Shown: positions 46,410 to 56,196, counted from the stretch's first letter. The stretch is 64,000 nt of DNA from Rathayibacter sp. VKM Ac-2856 (GCF_013205055.1 NZ_JABMLF010000001.1:682001-746000), one strand, 5' to 3'. A program made the numbers and translations. The notes: generated from the sequence alone by a model not told the origin.

Positions 46410-48992
46410 CTACGCCGGCTTCGTCACCAGGTTCACCAGGCGCGGCGCCCGGACGACGGCCGTGACGACCTCGCGGCCCTGCAGCGCCCGCGCGACACCG
46501 GTGGCCGCGCGCGCCTTCTGCTCGAGCTCGTCCGAGGAGATCTTCGGCGACACCTCGATGCGGTCGCGGACCTTGCCGTCGACCTGGAGGATCGCGGTGA
46601 CCTTCTCCTCGACCAGGAGGGTCGGGTCGGCCTTGCGCCAGAGCGCGTGCGCGACGGTGCCCTCGTAGCCGAGACGGTGCCACATGTCCTCGGCGGTGTA
46701 CGGGGCGAAGAGGTTGAGCGCCATCGCGACGACCTCCGTCGCCTCGCGCACGGCGGGGTCGCCCGCGCCGGCTCCGGAGTCGATGACCTTGCGGGTCGCG
46801 TTGACCAGCTCCATCAGGCGCGCGACGACGACGTTGAACTTGAACGCCTCGATCAGCGACGGCGACTCCGCGAGGAAGCGGTGCGTCTGGCGGCGCAGGG
46901 CCGCGTCGCCGTTCTTCCACTCCACGTCGGGCTTCGTCGTGACGTCCTTGGCGAGGCGCCAGGCGCGCGCCAGGAACTTCGCGCTGCCGGACGGCGAGAC
47001 GTCGGCCCAGTCGATGTCGTCCTCCGGCGGACCGGCGAACGCCATCGTCAGGCGCACGGCGTCCACGCCGAACTCGTCCAGCTGGTCCGACAGGCGGACG
47101 ATGTTGCCCTTCGACTTCGACATCGCGGCGCCGTCCATCTGCACCATGCCCTGGTTGAGCAGCGCCGTGAAGGGCTCGGTGAAGGAGACGTAGCCGAGGT
47201 CGAAGAGGACCTTGGTGATGAAGCGCGCGTAGAGCAGGTGCAGGATCGCGTGCGTCACGCCGCCCACGTACTGGTCGACCGGCGCCCACTTCTCGGCGAG
47301 CTTCGGGTCGAACGCCTGGGTGTCGTCCTTCGGCGAGAGGAAGCGGAGGAAGTACCAGGAGGAGTCGACGAACGTGTCCATCGTGTCCGGGTCGCGGCGG
47401 GCGGGGCTGCCGTCGTTCGGGTTCGCGACGTTCACCCAGTCCTCCGCCGCGCCGAGCGGCGAGGAGCCCTTCGGCTGCAGGTCCAGGCCGTCGGTCGAGG
47501 GCAGGCGCACGGGCAGCTGGTCCTCGGGGACCGGGATCAGCTCGCCGTTCTCGCCGTGGATGATCGGGATCGGCGTGCCCCAGTAGCGCTGGCGCGAGAT
47601 CAGCCAGTCGCGCAGGCGGTAGTTCTTCGCCGAGCGGCCGCGGCCGCGCTCCTCGAGCAGCTTGATCACGCGCTCGATGGCGGTGCGCTTGGACAGGCCG
47701 TCGAGCGGGCCGGAGTTGATCAGGCGGCCGTCGCCGGTCAGCGCCTCACCGGTCACGGCGGGGTCGACCGCGTACTCCGCCTCGAGCGCGGCGAGCTCCT
47801 CCGGATCCGTGGGGATGACCGGGATCGCGCCGGTGACGGGCGCCGAGGTGTCGACGACGACCCGCACGGGCAGGTCGAAGGCGCGGGCGAAGTCGAGGTC
47901 GCGCTGGTCGTGCGCGGGCACGGCCATCACGGCGCCGTGCCCGTAGTCGGACAGCACGTAGTCGGCCGACCAGATCGGCAGGCGCTCGCCGTTGACGGGG
48001 TTGATCGCGTAGCGGCCGAGGAAGACGCCGGTCTTCGGGCGGTCGACGGTGAGGCGCTCGATCTCGCTCGACTTCTGCACCTTCTCCAGGTAGCTCCGGA
48101 AGGCGTCCCGAAGCTCCGGGTCGGCGCCCTCGACCAGCTCGGCGGCCAGGTCGGAGTCGGGCGCGACGACCATGAAGGTCGCGCCGAAGAGGGTGTCGGG
48201 GCGCGTCGTGAAGACCGTGATCCGCTCGTCGCGGCCCTCGATCTCGAACTCGACGTCGGCGCCGATCGAGCGGCCGATCCAGTTGCGCTGCATCGCGATG
48301 ACCTTCGACGGCCAGGAGCCCTCGAGCTGGTTCAGGTCGTCCAGGAGGCGGTCCGCGTAGTCGGTGATCTTGAAGTACCACTGCGTGAGCTTCTTCTTGA
48401 CGACCACCGCGCCGGAGCGCTCGGAGGTGCCGTCGGCGAGGACCTGCTCGTTCGCGAGGACGGTCTGGTCCACCGGGTCCCAGTTGACCCAGCTGTCCTT
48501 GCGGTAGGCGAGGCCCTTCTCGTACATCTTGAGGAACAGCCACTGGTTCCACTTGTAGTACTCGGGGTCGGAGGTGTGCAGCACGCGGTCCCAGTCGAAG
48601 GACGCGGCGTAGCGCTTCATCGAGCGCTTCTGCTGCTCGATGTTGTCGTAGGTCCAGCTGACGGGGTTCAGGCCGCGCTTGATCGCCGCGTTCTCCGCGG
48701 GCAGGCCGAAGCTGTCCCAGCCGATCGGGTGGAGCACGTTGAAGCCCTGCTGACGCCAGTAGCGCGCGATGACGTCGCCCAGCGCGTACGCCTCCGCGTG
48801 CCCCATGTGCAGGTCGCCCGAGGGGTAGGGGAACATGTCGAGCACGTACTTGCGCGGGCGCTTGTCGGTGGAGTCGCCGGTCGCGAACGGCCGGGTCTCC
48901 TCCCAGATCGGGAGCCACTTCTCCTGGAGCGCGCGGAAGTCGTAGCGCTCCTCGTCCGTCGCGCCGGTCTGCTGGGAGGTCTCTTCTGCCAC
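46410..48992 (-). CDS. leuS: leucyl-tRNA synthetase
   Basis: Charges tRNALeu, 860 aa, class Ia. The HIGH equivalent is [18 protein letters not shown], and KMSKS is in [14 protein letters not shown]. The CP1 editing domain (about residues 230-430) has the threonine-rich [16 protein letters not shown] and the Asp-bearing [14 protein letters not shown]. The anticodon-binding and C-terminal tRNA-core domains follow. The start is a GTG ([19 protein letters not shown]). The last 58 or so codons are duplicated as a decayed fragment 2 kb away, so the functional 3' end may have come with the inserted islet; the frame is intact. Confidence 0.97.
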   Translation of the reverse strand: MAEETSQQTGATDEERYDFRALQEKWLPIWEETRPFATGDSTDKRPRKYVLDMFPYPSGDLHMGHAEAYALGDVIARYWRQQGFNVLHPIGWDSFGLPAENAAIKRGLNPVSWTYDNIEQQKRSMKRYAASFDWDRVLHTSDPEYYKWNQWLFLKMYEKGLAYRKDSWVNWDPVDQTVLANEQVLADGTSERSGAVVVKKKLTQWYFKITDYADRLLDDLNQLEGSWPSKVIAMQRNWIGRSIGADVEFEIEGRDERITVFTTRPDTLFGATFMVVAPDSDLAAELVEGADPELRDAFRSYLEKVQKSSEIERLTVDRPKTGVFLGRYAINPVNGERLPIWSADYVLSDYGHGAVMAVPAHDQRDLDFARAFDLPVRVVVDTSAPVTGAIPVIPTDPEELAALEAEYAVDPAVTGEALTGDGRLINSGPLDGLSKRTAIERVIKLLEERGRGRSAKNYRLRDWLISRQRYWGTPIPIIHGENGELIPVPEDQLPVRLPSTDGLDLQPKGSSPLGAAEDWVNVANPNDGSPARRDPDTMDTFVDSSWYFLRFLSPKDDTQAFDPKLAEKWAPVDQYVGGVTHAILHLLYARFITKVLFDLGYVSFTEPFTALLNQGMVQMDGAAMSKSKGNIVRLSDQLDEFGVDAVRLTMAFAGPPEDDIDWADVSPSGSAKFLARAWRLAKDVTTKPDVEWKNGDAALRRQTHRFLAESPSLIEAFKFNVVVARLMELVNATRKVIDSGAGAGDPAVREATEVVAMALNLFAPYTAEDMWHRLGYEGTVAHALWRKADPTLLVEEKVTAILQVDGKVRDRIEVSPKISSDELEQKARAATGVARALQGREVVTAVVRAPRLVNLVTKPA

Positions 48993-49124
48993 AGGTGTGT
49001 CTCACTTCTGAAGGGAGGGGAAACGCGCGCTCTCGGGGCGCCGCGTTCGACCAACCACCCTACTGGCCTCCAGTGACCGGGCGACGACTCCGCCGCGACC
49101 TCGCGGGTCACGCGTCGCCCGGAG

Positions 49125-50498
49125 TCATCGGGGCGTCCGGGACTCCGGGTCGCCCGAGGTCTCCGAGTCGTCCAGGGCCACTCCGAGCACGGCGAGCAGC
49201 GCGCGGGCCTTCAGCCGGGTCTCCTCCACCTCCTCGTCGTCGACGGACAGCGCGGTGATGCCCCCGCCGGTCCCGATCCGGGCGCGGGATCCGTCGAGCA
49301 CGAGCGTCCGGATCGTCATCGCCAGATCGAGCGAGCCGTCGCCGCCGATGCGGCCGAACGCGCCCGCGTAGATCTCGCGCGGCCCCGCCTCCCACTCGCG
49401 CAGGAGCTCGACGGCCCGTCGCTTCGGCGCCCCCGTCATCGACCCGGCGGGGAAGGTCGCCGCGAGCAGCTCGGCGAGGCCGACGCCGGGTGCGCGCCGC
49501 GCCGACACCTCGCTCACCAGCTGGTGCACGTGCGGGTACGTCTCGACCTCGAGGAGGCGGTCCACCCGCACCGAGGAGGAAGCGGCGATGCGCGCGAGAT
49601 CGTTCCGCACCAGGTCGACGATCATCACGTTCTCGGCGCGCTCCTTCACGCTCCCGAGCAGCTCGGCCCGCAGCTCCGCGTCGACGAGGGGGTCGCTGCT
49701 GCGGGTGCGGGTGCCCTTGATCGGGTGCGTCGCGACGCGGCCGTCGACGGAGGCGTCGAGGAAGCGCTCGGGTGACGCGCTGACCAGGGCGAGACCTCCG
49801 ATCCTGATCAGACCGCCGTGGTGGCTCGCGCTCGAGCGCCTCAGGCGCCGGTACGCCTCCACCGGATCGAAGGCGCCCTCGACGACCACCTCGTTGGTCA
49901 GGCAGAGCTGGTAGGCGTCGCCCGCGCGGATCGCGGCTCGGCACCGGGCGATCAGGGCGCGGTACCGCTCGGCGTCGTGCCGCCACTCGACGCGGCCGGC
50001 CGCCTCCGCGGCACGCGGCTCCCCCGGGACGGCCGGAGCCTCGGCGAGCACCGTCAGCGCCCGCTCGAGCCGCCGCGCCTCCCGCTCCTGCCCGGCGGAG
50101 GAGACGAGGTGCAGCGTGCGCCGCGCGTGATCGAACTCCAGCACGGGATCGCCGCGGATCAGCGCGAGCGCCGGCGGTGCGCCGTCGGCGGCGGGCAGGA
50201 GGGGGAGGGAGACGAAGGCCGCGCCCGCCTCGTAGGCGATCCAGCCGTAGCGCCCGAGCGCACGGTCGCCCGTCCACTCCGCGTCGACCGCGGTGAGCGC
50301 CGTCGAGACGTCCGCGCCGGCCTCGACCGTCAGGACATCGTCGGAGGCACCGAGGAAGGAGAGGCCGTGGACGGCGTCGCGGCCCGAGTCGAGCCAGAAG
50401 GAGGCGGGCGCCGCCGCGAACAACCCGAGGTATGCTCGCTCGGGGTCCACCCACGCCAGCTCCCTGCGGGAGGCGGGTTCCTCGGGGAGCGCGGCCAC
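49125..50498 (-). CDS. pabB: aminodeoxychorismate synthase component I (PabB)
   Basis: Converts chorismate and ammonia to 4-amino-4-deoxychorismate for folate, 457 aa. A chorismate-binding fold with VSASPERFLDASVDGRVATHPIKGTRTR: the PIKGT motif, whose Lys forms the covalent intermediate, marks PabB in place of anthranilate synthase (PIAGT). VKERAENVMIVDLVRNDLAR, TFPAGSMTGAPKRRAVELL and RIGTGGGITA complete the active site. The GTG start lies 6 bases after a TACGCT -10 shared with divergent pabC, so the mRNA is probably leaderless. The glutaminase partner (PabA/TrpG) is not in the window. Confidence 0.94.
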   Translation of the reverse strand: MAALPEEPASRRELAWVDPERAYLGLFAAAPASFWLDSGRDAVHGLSFLGASDDVLTVEAGADVSTALTAVDAEWTGDRALGRYGWIAYEAGAAFVSLPLLPAADGAPPALALIRGDPVLEFDHARRTLHLVSSAGQEREARRLERALTVLAEAPAVPGEPRAAEAAGRVEWRHDAERYRALIARCRAAIRAGDAYQLCLTNEVVVEGAFDPVEAYRRLRRSSASHHGGLIRIGGLALVSASPERFLDASVDGRVATHPIKGTRTRSSDPLVDAELRAELLGSVKERAENVMIVDLVRNDLARIAASSSVRVDRLLEVETYPHVHQLVSEVSARRAPGVGLAELLAATFPAGSMTGAPKRRAVELLREWEAGPREIYAGAFGRIGGDGSLDLAMTIRTLVLDGSRARIGTGGGITALSVDDEEVEETRLKARALLAVLGVALDDSETSGDPESRTPR

Positions 50499-50503
50499 TG
50501 GGC

Positions 50504-50510
50504 TAGCGTA
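50504..50510. promoter_or_regulatory. bidirectional promoter of pabB and pabC
   Basis: Only 19 bases separate the two GTG starts. On the plus strand TAGCGT (50504-50509) ends 8 bases before the pabC GTG. On the minus strand TACGCT (50510-50505) ends 6 bases before the pabB GTG. The two -10 elements overlap almost completely, and both messages would be leaderless. Confidence 0.6.
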
Positions 50511-50517
50511 GGCGGTC

Positions 50518-51279
50518 GTGGACGGCGAGCGGATGAGGGAGTGGGACGGGCGCCAGCTCGGTCCCGCCGTCGACGCGTCGGACGACGTCCTCCTCGCCGC
50601 GGACTCCTTCCTCGTCTCGGAGGGCCGCGTCCGCGGTCTCGAGCTGCACCGCGAGCGGTTCCTCGCCGCCGTCGCCGAGGCCGGGGGCCCGGATGGGGCC
50701 GACGCGTTCCTCGACGCCGCCGTCGCAGCGCTCCCCCGCACCGGCGACGCCTTCCCCCGGCTCGAGCTGACCGCCGGAGGGCTGCGGCTGCGGTTGCGTC
50801 CCGCGCCGCCGCGAGGCCGCACCGTCGTCCTCTGGACGAGCCCCGTCGACCCTCGGCGCACTCCGGAGCGCAAGGGTCCCGACATCGCTCGGCTGGCACT
50901 CCTGCGATCGCGAGCCACCGCCGCGGGCGCCGACGAGGCCGTGCTGCTCGACGGCGACGGCGCTGTCGTCGACGGGGCGTCGAGCGCCGTCCTCTGGTGG
51001 CTCGGCGACGCACTGGTCGTCCCGCCCGCGAGCAGCCCCCGGGTCTGGAGCGTGACCGCCCGCACCGTCTCCGTCCTCGCCGGGGCACTGGGCGTCGACG
51101 TCATCGAGGCGCCGGCCGAGCCCGCCGATCTCGAGGGCCGCGAGGTGTGGACCGCGAATGCGCTGCACGGCCTGCGCCTGGCGACGAGCTGGATCGAGGG
51201 GCCGGCGCTCGCCGCGGTCCCGGGCCGGCTCGACGCCTGGCGCCGGCGCCTCGACGCCCTCCGCCGCCCCCTCCCCTGA
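50518..51279 (+). CDS. pabC: aminotransferase class IV, probable aminodeoxychorismate lyase (PabC)
   Basis: PLP fold-type IV enzyme, 253 aa. ADSFLVSEGRVRGLELHRERFLAAV is the class IV opening. The PLP lysine is in RKGPDIARLALLRSRA, then ADEAVLLDGDGAVVDGASSAVLWW (the EAT/S-type phosphate loop, here DGASSA) and EVWTANALHGLRLATSW near the end. PabC splits 4-amino-4-deoxychorismate to p-aminobenzoate and pyruvate. Head-to-head pairing with pabB supports this over branched-chain or D-amino-acid transaminase roles. The GTG at 50518 or an ATG at 50533 may be the start. Confidence 0.87.
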   Translation: MDGERMREWDGRQLGPAVDASDDVLLAADSFLVSEGRVRGLELHRERFLAAVAEAGGPDGADAFLDAAVAALPRTGDAFPRLELTAGGLRLRLRPAPPRGRTVVLWTSPVDPRRTPERKGPDIARLALLRSRATAAGADEAVLLDGDGAVVDGASSAVLWWLGDALVVPPASSPRVWSVTARTVSVLAGALGVDVIEAPAEPADLEGREVWTANALHGLRLATSWIEGPALAAVPGRLDAWRRRLDALRRPLP

Positions 51280-51506
51280 GGACCCTCAGCGGCACCGGAC
51301 TCCGGTCGCCTCCTGCCGCGTCCCACGTCGCTCGAGCCTGACCGCCACTCCTGCGCGTCAGGACCGGATCGCGCACCGCCTGCCAGAGACCCTGCACTGC
51401 GCGCCGCGGCGGCATCGGCGTCGATCTGCCGCGCCACGATCGGGGCGTTCCGCTCTGCGGCGCTCACCGCTGCTCGTCACTGCCGACCACTCGAGAAGGA
51501 CCTCCC

Positions 51507-52691
51507 ATGACACCTGTCAGCTCTCCGCACCGTCTCGCCCCGGGGCTCGTCGCGCTCGTCGCGACCGGCCTGCTGCTCGGAGCGACACCCGCCCGCGCCC
51601 AGGGTGGGCACGGCCCCGCCACCTCCGTTACGTCGATCACGGCCGGATCGCTGCACTCGGCGGGCCCGTCCGTTCCCGACTTCCTCACCAGAGGGCGCCA
51701 GCTCGTCGCGGGCCAGTACATCCAGTCCGAGGGCCCGGGAGCGACGTACACCTTCCGCATGCAGGACGACGGCAACGCCGTCACCTACGACGAGGTCGGC
51801 CACGCCGTCTTCAGCACGGGCACCTCCGGTCGGGGCAATCGAATCGTCGCGCAGGACGACGGCAATGTCGTGGTCTACTCCGATCAGAGCCGTCCCCTCT
51901 GGAGCACCGGGACGGACATCGAACCGAGGGCCACGCTGATCATTCAGAACGACGGCAATCTGGTCCTCTACCGACAGGACGACTCCCCCGCCTGGGCGAG
52001 CGACATCAACGACAGGATCGCCCAGCCGCCGTCGAGCACCCTCGAGTACTACAACGCGGTGACGCGCGGCCATCGGCTCACCTCGCCGAGCGGACTGTTC
52101 CGCGCCGAGATGCAGCGCGACGGCAATCTGGTGGGCTACGGCCCGAACGGCGTGCTCTGGAGCACCGGCACCCGCGGCGTGGACAACACTCTCCAGATCA
52201 GCTCCGACGGTGAGCTCGTGATCCACGACGAGAACGACACCGAAGTATGGATCGCCGACAGCGAGGCGGTGGCGGACTCGGCCACCCTCGAGGACAACGG
52301 AGTGCTGACGGTCCGCGATGTGAACGACCGTCCGCTCTGGGACAGCCAGACCGCACTGCCCGGATCGGCGCTCTACTCGCCGAACCTCCTCTCCGCGGAC
52401 GGGCTGCTGCGCTCCGACGACGGCCGGTACCGGGTCGTGATGCAGGGCGACGGGAACGTCGTCGTCTACGGCCCGGCCGGAGCCGTCTGGTCGAGCGGGA
52501 CGAGCGGCACGGGCAGCTCTCTCCGGTTCGGCAAGGACGGCGTGCTGCAGATCGTGGCCGGCGACGGCGCGGTCACCTGGACGGCAGTGCCCGCCGCCGG
52601 TGGAGTCGGCCCCTTCCACCTCGTGATGCAGAGCGACGGGAACATCGTCGCCTACGACCTCCACGACCGGGCCGTCTGGTCCAGCCGCTGA
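51507..52691 (+). CDS. secreted bulb-type (D-mannose-binding) lectin, paralogue 1
   Basis: 394 aa. Sec signal peptide MTPVSSPHRLAPGLVALV ... TPARA with cleavage after ARA (about residue 31). The mature protein is three B_lectin (beta-prism II) domains, about residues 62-180, 188-295 and 298-394. Each has three strand motifs of the QxDxNxVxY kind: MQDDGNAVTY, AQDDGNVVVY, IQNDGNLVLY, MQRDGNLVGY, MQGDGNVVVY and MQSDGNIVAY are good, while three (ISSDGELVIH, LEDNGVLTV, FGKDGVLQIV) are degraded. It should bind mannose-type glycans outside the cell. No anchor motif is seen. Ribosome site AGAAGGA. First of four paralogues. Confidence 0.92.
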   Translation: MTPVSSPHRLAPGLVALVATGLLLGATPARAQGGHGPATSVTSITAGSLHSAGPSVPDFLTRGRQLVAGQYIQSEGPGATYTFRMQDDGNAVTYDEVGHAVFSTGTSGRGNRIVAQDDGNVVVYSDQSRPLWSTGTDIEPRATLIIQNDGNLVLYRQDDSPAWASDINDRIAQPPSSTLEYYNAVTRGHRLTSPSGLFRAEMQRDGNLVGYGPNGVLWSTGTRGVDNTLQISSDGELVIHDENDTEVWIADSEAVADSATLEDNGVLTVRDVNDRPLWDSQTALPGSALYSPNLLSADGLLRSDDGRYRVVMQGDGNVVVYGPAGAVWSSGTSGTGSSLRFGKDGVLQIVAGDGAVTWTAVPAAGGVGPFHLVMQSDGNIVAYDLHDRAVWSSR

Positions 52692-52738
52692 CGTCGCCGC
52701 ACGCCCGTCGACGCTGACGGCCGGCGACTCGAACCGAC

Positions 52739-52773
52739 GGCCCGGCCCGTGCGCACCTCGCACGAGCCGGGCC
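52739..52773 (+). terminator. terminator after lectin 1
   Basis: GGCCCGGCCCGTGCG pairs with CGCACGAGCCGGGCC, followed by TT, 48 bases after the stop codon. A nearly identical hairpin follows lectin 2, so gene and terminator were duplicated together. Confidence 0.8.
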
Positions 52774-52924
52774 TTCGCCGTCCGAGGGCGTCTCCCGCGA
52801 CAAGGACCCAGCACCGCGCGCCGGAGCCCGGGACGGCGTGCGCGTCGGTGCTTCCATTCGGAGAAGACCGCTCGGCGAGGCCGCCTCGATCGTGGCGGTG
52901 CCGACCTCTCGAGAAAGAACTGCC

Positions 52925-54187
52925 ATGTCACACCGAACATCTCCACGCCCCCTCGCCTCCGGGCTCGTCGCGCTCGTCGCAGCCGGAGGCCTGCTGCTCA
53001 GCGGGACGCCCGCCTTCGCCGCGGACATCCCCTCCATCTCGTCCTCCCCGGCTCCGGGGAGCCCGATCGTTCCGGCCCTCAAGCCGTGGCCCGACGGGCC
53101 GGAGCACGATCACCCCTACTACAACGCTCTCCTCGGCGGAGAGTCGATGCACTTCGATGGCGGCGACCTCGAGCGCACCCTTCGCTCGGACACCGCGGGG
53201 AGCTACGCCTTCCTGATGCAGGAGGACGGCAACGCGGTCCTCCGCGCCTCGGACGGACGCGTCCTCTTCGCCACGGGGACCTTCAACACCGAGTACCGCT
53301 ACGACCCTGAGACCAAGAAAGACGTCATCAGGCCGAACGTGGTGATACTCCAGAGGGACGGCAATCTCGTCGTGGAAGGGGTCGATGACCGTCCGCTCTG
53401 GGCTTCCGGCACGGACGGCGAGCCCGGGACCACCCTCATCCTCGGTGAGGACGGGAACCTCGCCCTCTACCGCCAGGACGGCACTCCGGCCTGGTCCGCC
53501 AGCGCGGGGAGGATCGCCGAGCCCGCTCGCGACACCCTCGATACCGGCAGCAGCCTCACCTTCGGCCACCGGCTCACCTCGGAGAACGGCCTCTTCCGCG
53601 CCGAGATGCAGCGCGACGGGAACCTCGTCGGCTACGGCCCCGGCGGCGTCGTCTGGAACACCGACACCCGCGGCGCCGGCAACCGCTTCGTCATGCAGGA
53701 CGACGGCAACGCCGTCCTCTACGCAGCCGACGGCTCCGTGAAGTGGGCCACCGGCACCAGCGGAGCAGACCTCCGCGCCGTCCTCGGCGACAACGGGGTC
53801 CTCTCCCTCCTCGACGAGGACGACACGATCATCTGGGACAGCCAGATGGCGCTGCCGGGCTCCAGCCTCTACGGCCCGAACGACCTCGCCACCGGCGGCC
53901 AGCTCCGCTCGAACAACGGCGACTACCGCACCGTCGTCCAGAAGGACGGCAACGTCGTCGTCTACGGACCCCAGGGCGCCCTCTGGTCCAGCCAGACCGG
54001 CGGCGTGAACAGCTCGCTCGAGATCTTCGAGAACGGCCGTCTCCAGATCGTCGCCGACAACGGCGCCATCACGTGGAGTGCACAGCCCGCCGCCGGCGGA
54101 ACCGCCCCCTTCCGCCTCGTCATGCAGGACGACGGCAACCTCGTCGAGTACGACGCCGACGGCCGCGCCGTCTGGTCCATCCGCTGA
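52925..54187 (+). CDS. secreted bulb-type lectin, paralogue 2
   Basis: 420 aa from ATG 52925 (upstream in-frame codons lack a signal peptide; CTCGAGAAAGAAC lies ahead of this ATG as in paralogue 3). Signal peptide MSHRTSPRPLASGLVALVAA ... TPAFA, then a Ser/Pro spacer and three B_lectin domains. Domain 1 carries an insertion (TFNTEYRYDPETKKDVIRPN) between the first two motifs and a changed first site (MQEDGNAVLR). MQRDGNLVGY, MQDDGNAVLY, VQKDGNVVVY and MQDDGNLVEY are intact. The most diverged N-terminal domain of the four; domains 2 and 3 are closest to paralogue 1. Confidence 0.92.
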   Translation: MSHRTSPRPLASGLVALVAAGGLLLSGTPAFAADIPSISSSPAPGSPIVPALKPWPDGPEHDHPYYNALLGGESMHFDGGDLERTLRSDTAGSYAFLMQEDGNAVLRASDGRVLFATGTFNTEYRYDPETKKDVIRPNVVILQRDGNLVVEGVDDRPLWASGTDGEPGTTLILGEDGNLALYRQDGTPAWSASAGRIAEPARDTLDTGSSLTFGHRLTSENGLFRAEMQRDGNLVGYGPGGVVWNTDTRGAGNRFVMQDDGNAVLYAADGSVKWATGTSGADLRAVLGDNGVLSLLDEDDTIIWDSQMALPGSSLYGPNDLATGGQLRSNNGDYRTVVQKDGNVVVYGPQGALWSSQTGGVNSSLEIFENGRLQIVADNGAITWSAQPAAGGTAPFRLVMQDDGNLVEYDADGRAVWSIR

Positions 54188-54230
54188 CACGGAGCCCCGC
54201 CCGCCGCTGAGACGGCGCAACACCTCCGAA

Positions 54231-54265
54231 GGCCCGGCCCGTGCGCACCCCGCACGAGCCGGGCC
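54231..54265 (+). terminator. terminator after lectin 2
   Basis: The same hairpin as at 52739 (GGCCCGGCCCGTGCG / CGCACGAGCCGGGCC, followed by TT), differing only in the loop, 43 bases after the stop. Confidence 0.8.
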
Positions 54266-54414
54266 TTCCTCGTCCGGGCGGGCCCCGGATCGGCCACAGT
54301 CGGCCTGCGTCGCGTATCGGGACACGGTGTCGGGAGCGCACCTCGGATGTCGCCCGCGCGTGCGAGCATTCGAGGATCCGCTCGGCGATGCCGACCTCTC
54401 GAGAAAGAACTGCG

Positions 54415-55662
54415 ATGACGCCTCCCTCTTCCTCCCGCTCGGCCGGAGCCTCGCGCTCCGCCGGCTCCTCCCGCTCCGTCGCCTCCGCTCTCGTCGCGCT
54501 CGTCGCGGCGGGCACCCTGCTCTTCACGGCGACCCCTGCAGTGGCCGAGGAGGTGGCCCCGTCACCGCTCTCCTCGTCCTCGGCCGACTCGTCCCCCGCA
54601 CTCCGGACGAACGAGGGCGCGCAGTCCCGCGCAGCGACGTCCTACTACAACGCGCTCGACGGCGGCGAGCAGCTCGCGCGCGGCGAGAGCATCGTCTCCG
54701 ACCGCCCGGGGCCCGCGTACGAGTTCGTGATGCAGACCGACGGCAACGCGGTCACCTACGCACCGGACGGCCGCGTCGTCTTCGCGACCGGTACGGCCGG
54801 CCGCGGTGACCACCTCGCGATGCAGACCGACGGCAACGTCGTGATCTACTCCGCCGACGACCGCCCCGTCTGGAGCACCGAGACCACCGACGAGCCCGGC
54901 GCCTACCTGATCATCCAGGGGGACGGCAACCTCGTCGTCTACCGCGAGAACGGCTCCCCCGCGTGGGCGAGCAGCGTCAACGGGACGATCGCCGAGCCCG
55001 CGACCGACACCCTCTTCACCGGGGAGACCCTGCGCGGCGGACGCCGGCTGACCTCGGCAGACGGCCGCTTCCGCGCCGAGATGCAGACCGACGGCAACTT
55101 CGTCGGCTACGGCCCCCAGGGCGTCGTGTGGAGCACCGGCACCCGCGGCGCCGGCAACCGGCTCGTGCTGCAGACCGACGGCAACGCGGTCATCTACGGA
55201 TCGGACGACTCGGTCCGGTGGTCCTCCGGCACCCGCGGCACCGACCTGCGCCTCGGCATCGACAACGGCGGTTCGCTGATCATCGTCGACCCGGCGGACA
55301 CCGTGCTCTGGACCAGTCAGGCGCAGCTGCCCGGCTCGAGCCTCTACGCCGAGAACGGCCTCGCGGCCGGCAGTCTCCTCCGCTCGGCGAACGGCGTGTA
55401 CCGCGCCGTGATGCAGGGCGACGGCAATTTCGTGGTCTCCGGCCGCTCCGGCCCGATCTGGTCGACGGGCACCTCGGGCGAGGGCAGCTCGTTCAACCTC
55501 TACGACGACGGCCTCATGGCGGTCGTCTCCGGCAGCGGGATCGGGACCTGGATCGTGACGCCCGGCGCCGGCGCGGTCGCGCCGTTCCGCCTCGTGATGC
55601 AGGACGACGGCAACCTCGTCGAGTACGACGGTCGCAACCGGGCGGTGTGGTCGAGTCGCTGA
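54415..55662 (+). CDS. secreted bulb-type lectin, paralogue 3
   Basis: 415 aa from ATG 54415 (MTPPSSSRSAGASRSAGSS), with a long Ser-rich n-region before the hydrophobic core and cleavage after TPAVA. Three B_lectin domains carry the best-preserved motifs of the set: MQTDGNAVTY, MQTDGNVVIY, IQGDGNLVVY, MQTDGNFVGY, LQTDGNAVIY, MQGDGNFVVS and MQDDGNLVEY. Motifs six and eight (DNGGSLIIV, YDDGLMAVV) are degraded, as in the other paralogues. The same CTCGAGAAAGAAC ribosome region precedes the gene. It is followed after 51 bases by an unrelated small gene. Confidence 0.92.
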   Translation: MTPPSSSRSAGASRSAGSSRSVASALVALVAAGTLLFTATPAVAEEVAPSPLSSSSADSSPALRTNEGAQSRAATSYYNALDGGEQLARGESIVSDRPGPAYEFVMQTDGNAVTYAPDGRVVFATGTAGRGDHLAMQTDGNVVIYSADDRPVWSTETTDEPGAYLIIQGDGNLVVYRENGSPAWASSVNGTIAEPATDTLFTGETLRGGRRLTSADGRFRAEMQTDGNFVGYGPQGVVWSTGTRGAGNRLVLQTDGNAVIYGSDDSVRWSSGTRGTDLRLGIDNGGSLIIVDPADTVLWTSQAQLPGSSLYAENGLAAGSLLRSANGVYRAVMQGDGNFVVSGRSGPIWSTGTSGEGSSFNLYDDGLMAVVSGSGIGTWIVTPGAGAVAPFRLVMQDDGNLVEYDGRNRAVWSSR

Positions 55663-55713
55663 CCGGGGCTCGCCGGTTCGCGGGTCCCGCCCGTCCCGTC
55701 GCATGATGGAGGG

Positions 55714-56196
55714 GTGAGCGACGCCGGCGACTTCATCCGTGCGGCGCTGGAGTACGAGGGCGACGTCTGGCGGGCGCAGGACGTGCGGGAGCGGCTCGGT
55801 GCGGGGCTCGACTCGACCGGGGCCTCGGTCGGCGCGGTCCGCGGGACCGTGCGGGATGCGCTGAAGAAGTTCCGCGGGCTGGAGCACGACGACGTCACGG
55901 CGCTGTCGTCGGAGCTGTGGGAGCCGCCCGTCTTCGAGACGCGGCTCGCGGCGATCGTGCTGCTGCAGTCGCGGGCGGCGCTCCTGCGCGCGTCCGATCT
56001 GACCCGGCTCGAGGGCTTCGTCCGCGACGCGCGGGTCGACGAGCTCCTCGCCCCGCTCGCCCGCGACGTGATCCTGCCCCTGCGCGAGAGCACCACGGGA
56101 GCCGCTCGGGACCGCGTCGACGGCGTGCTGGACCGCTGGGCCGTCGAGGGCGCGTCGCTCGCCGAGGCCGAGCGCCGGGTCCGGCCCCACGGCTGA
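55714..56196 (+). CDS. hypothetical protein with AlkD-like HEAT segment
   Basis: 160 aa from a GTG at 55714; CATGAT ends 6 bases before it, a possible -10 for a leaderless message. The middle, SSELWEPPVFETRLAAIVLLQSRA ... LEGFVRDARVDELLA, resembles the LW...hE.R..Al.ll repeat of AlkC/AlkD-type DNA alkylation repair proteins, but only about two HEAT repeats are present and the rest of a 220-240-residue AlkD is missing. It may be a short stand-alone family or a remnant. It interrupts the lectin array and shares no features with it. Confidence 0.55.
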   Translation: MSDAGDFIRAALEYEGDVWRAQDVRERLGAGLDSTGASVGAVRGTVRDALKKFRGLEHDDVTALSSELWEPPVFETRLAAIVLLQSRAALLRASDLTRLEGFVRDARVDELLAPLARDVILPLRESTTGAARDRVDGVLDRWAVEGASLAEAERRVRPHG

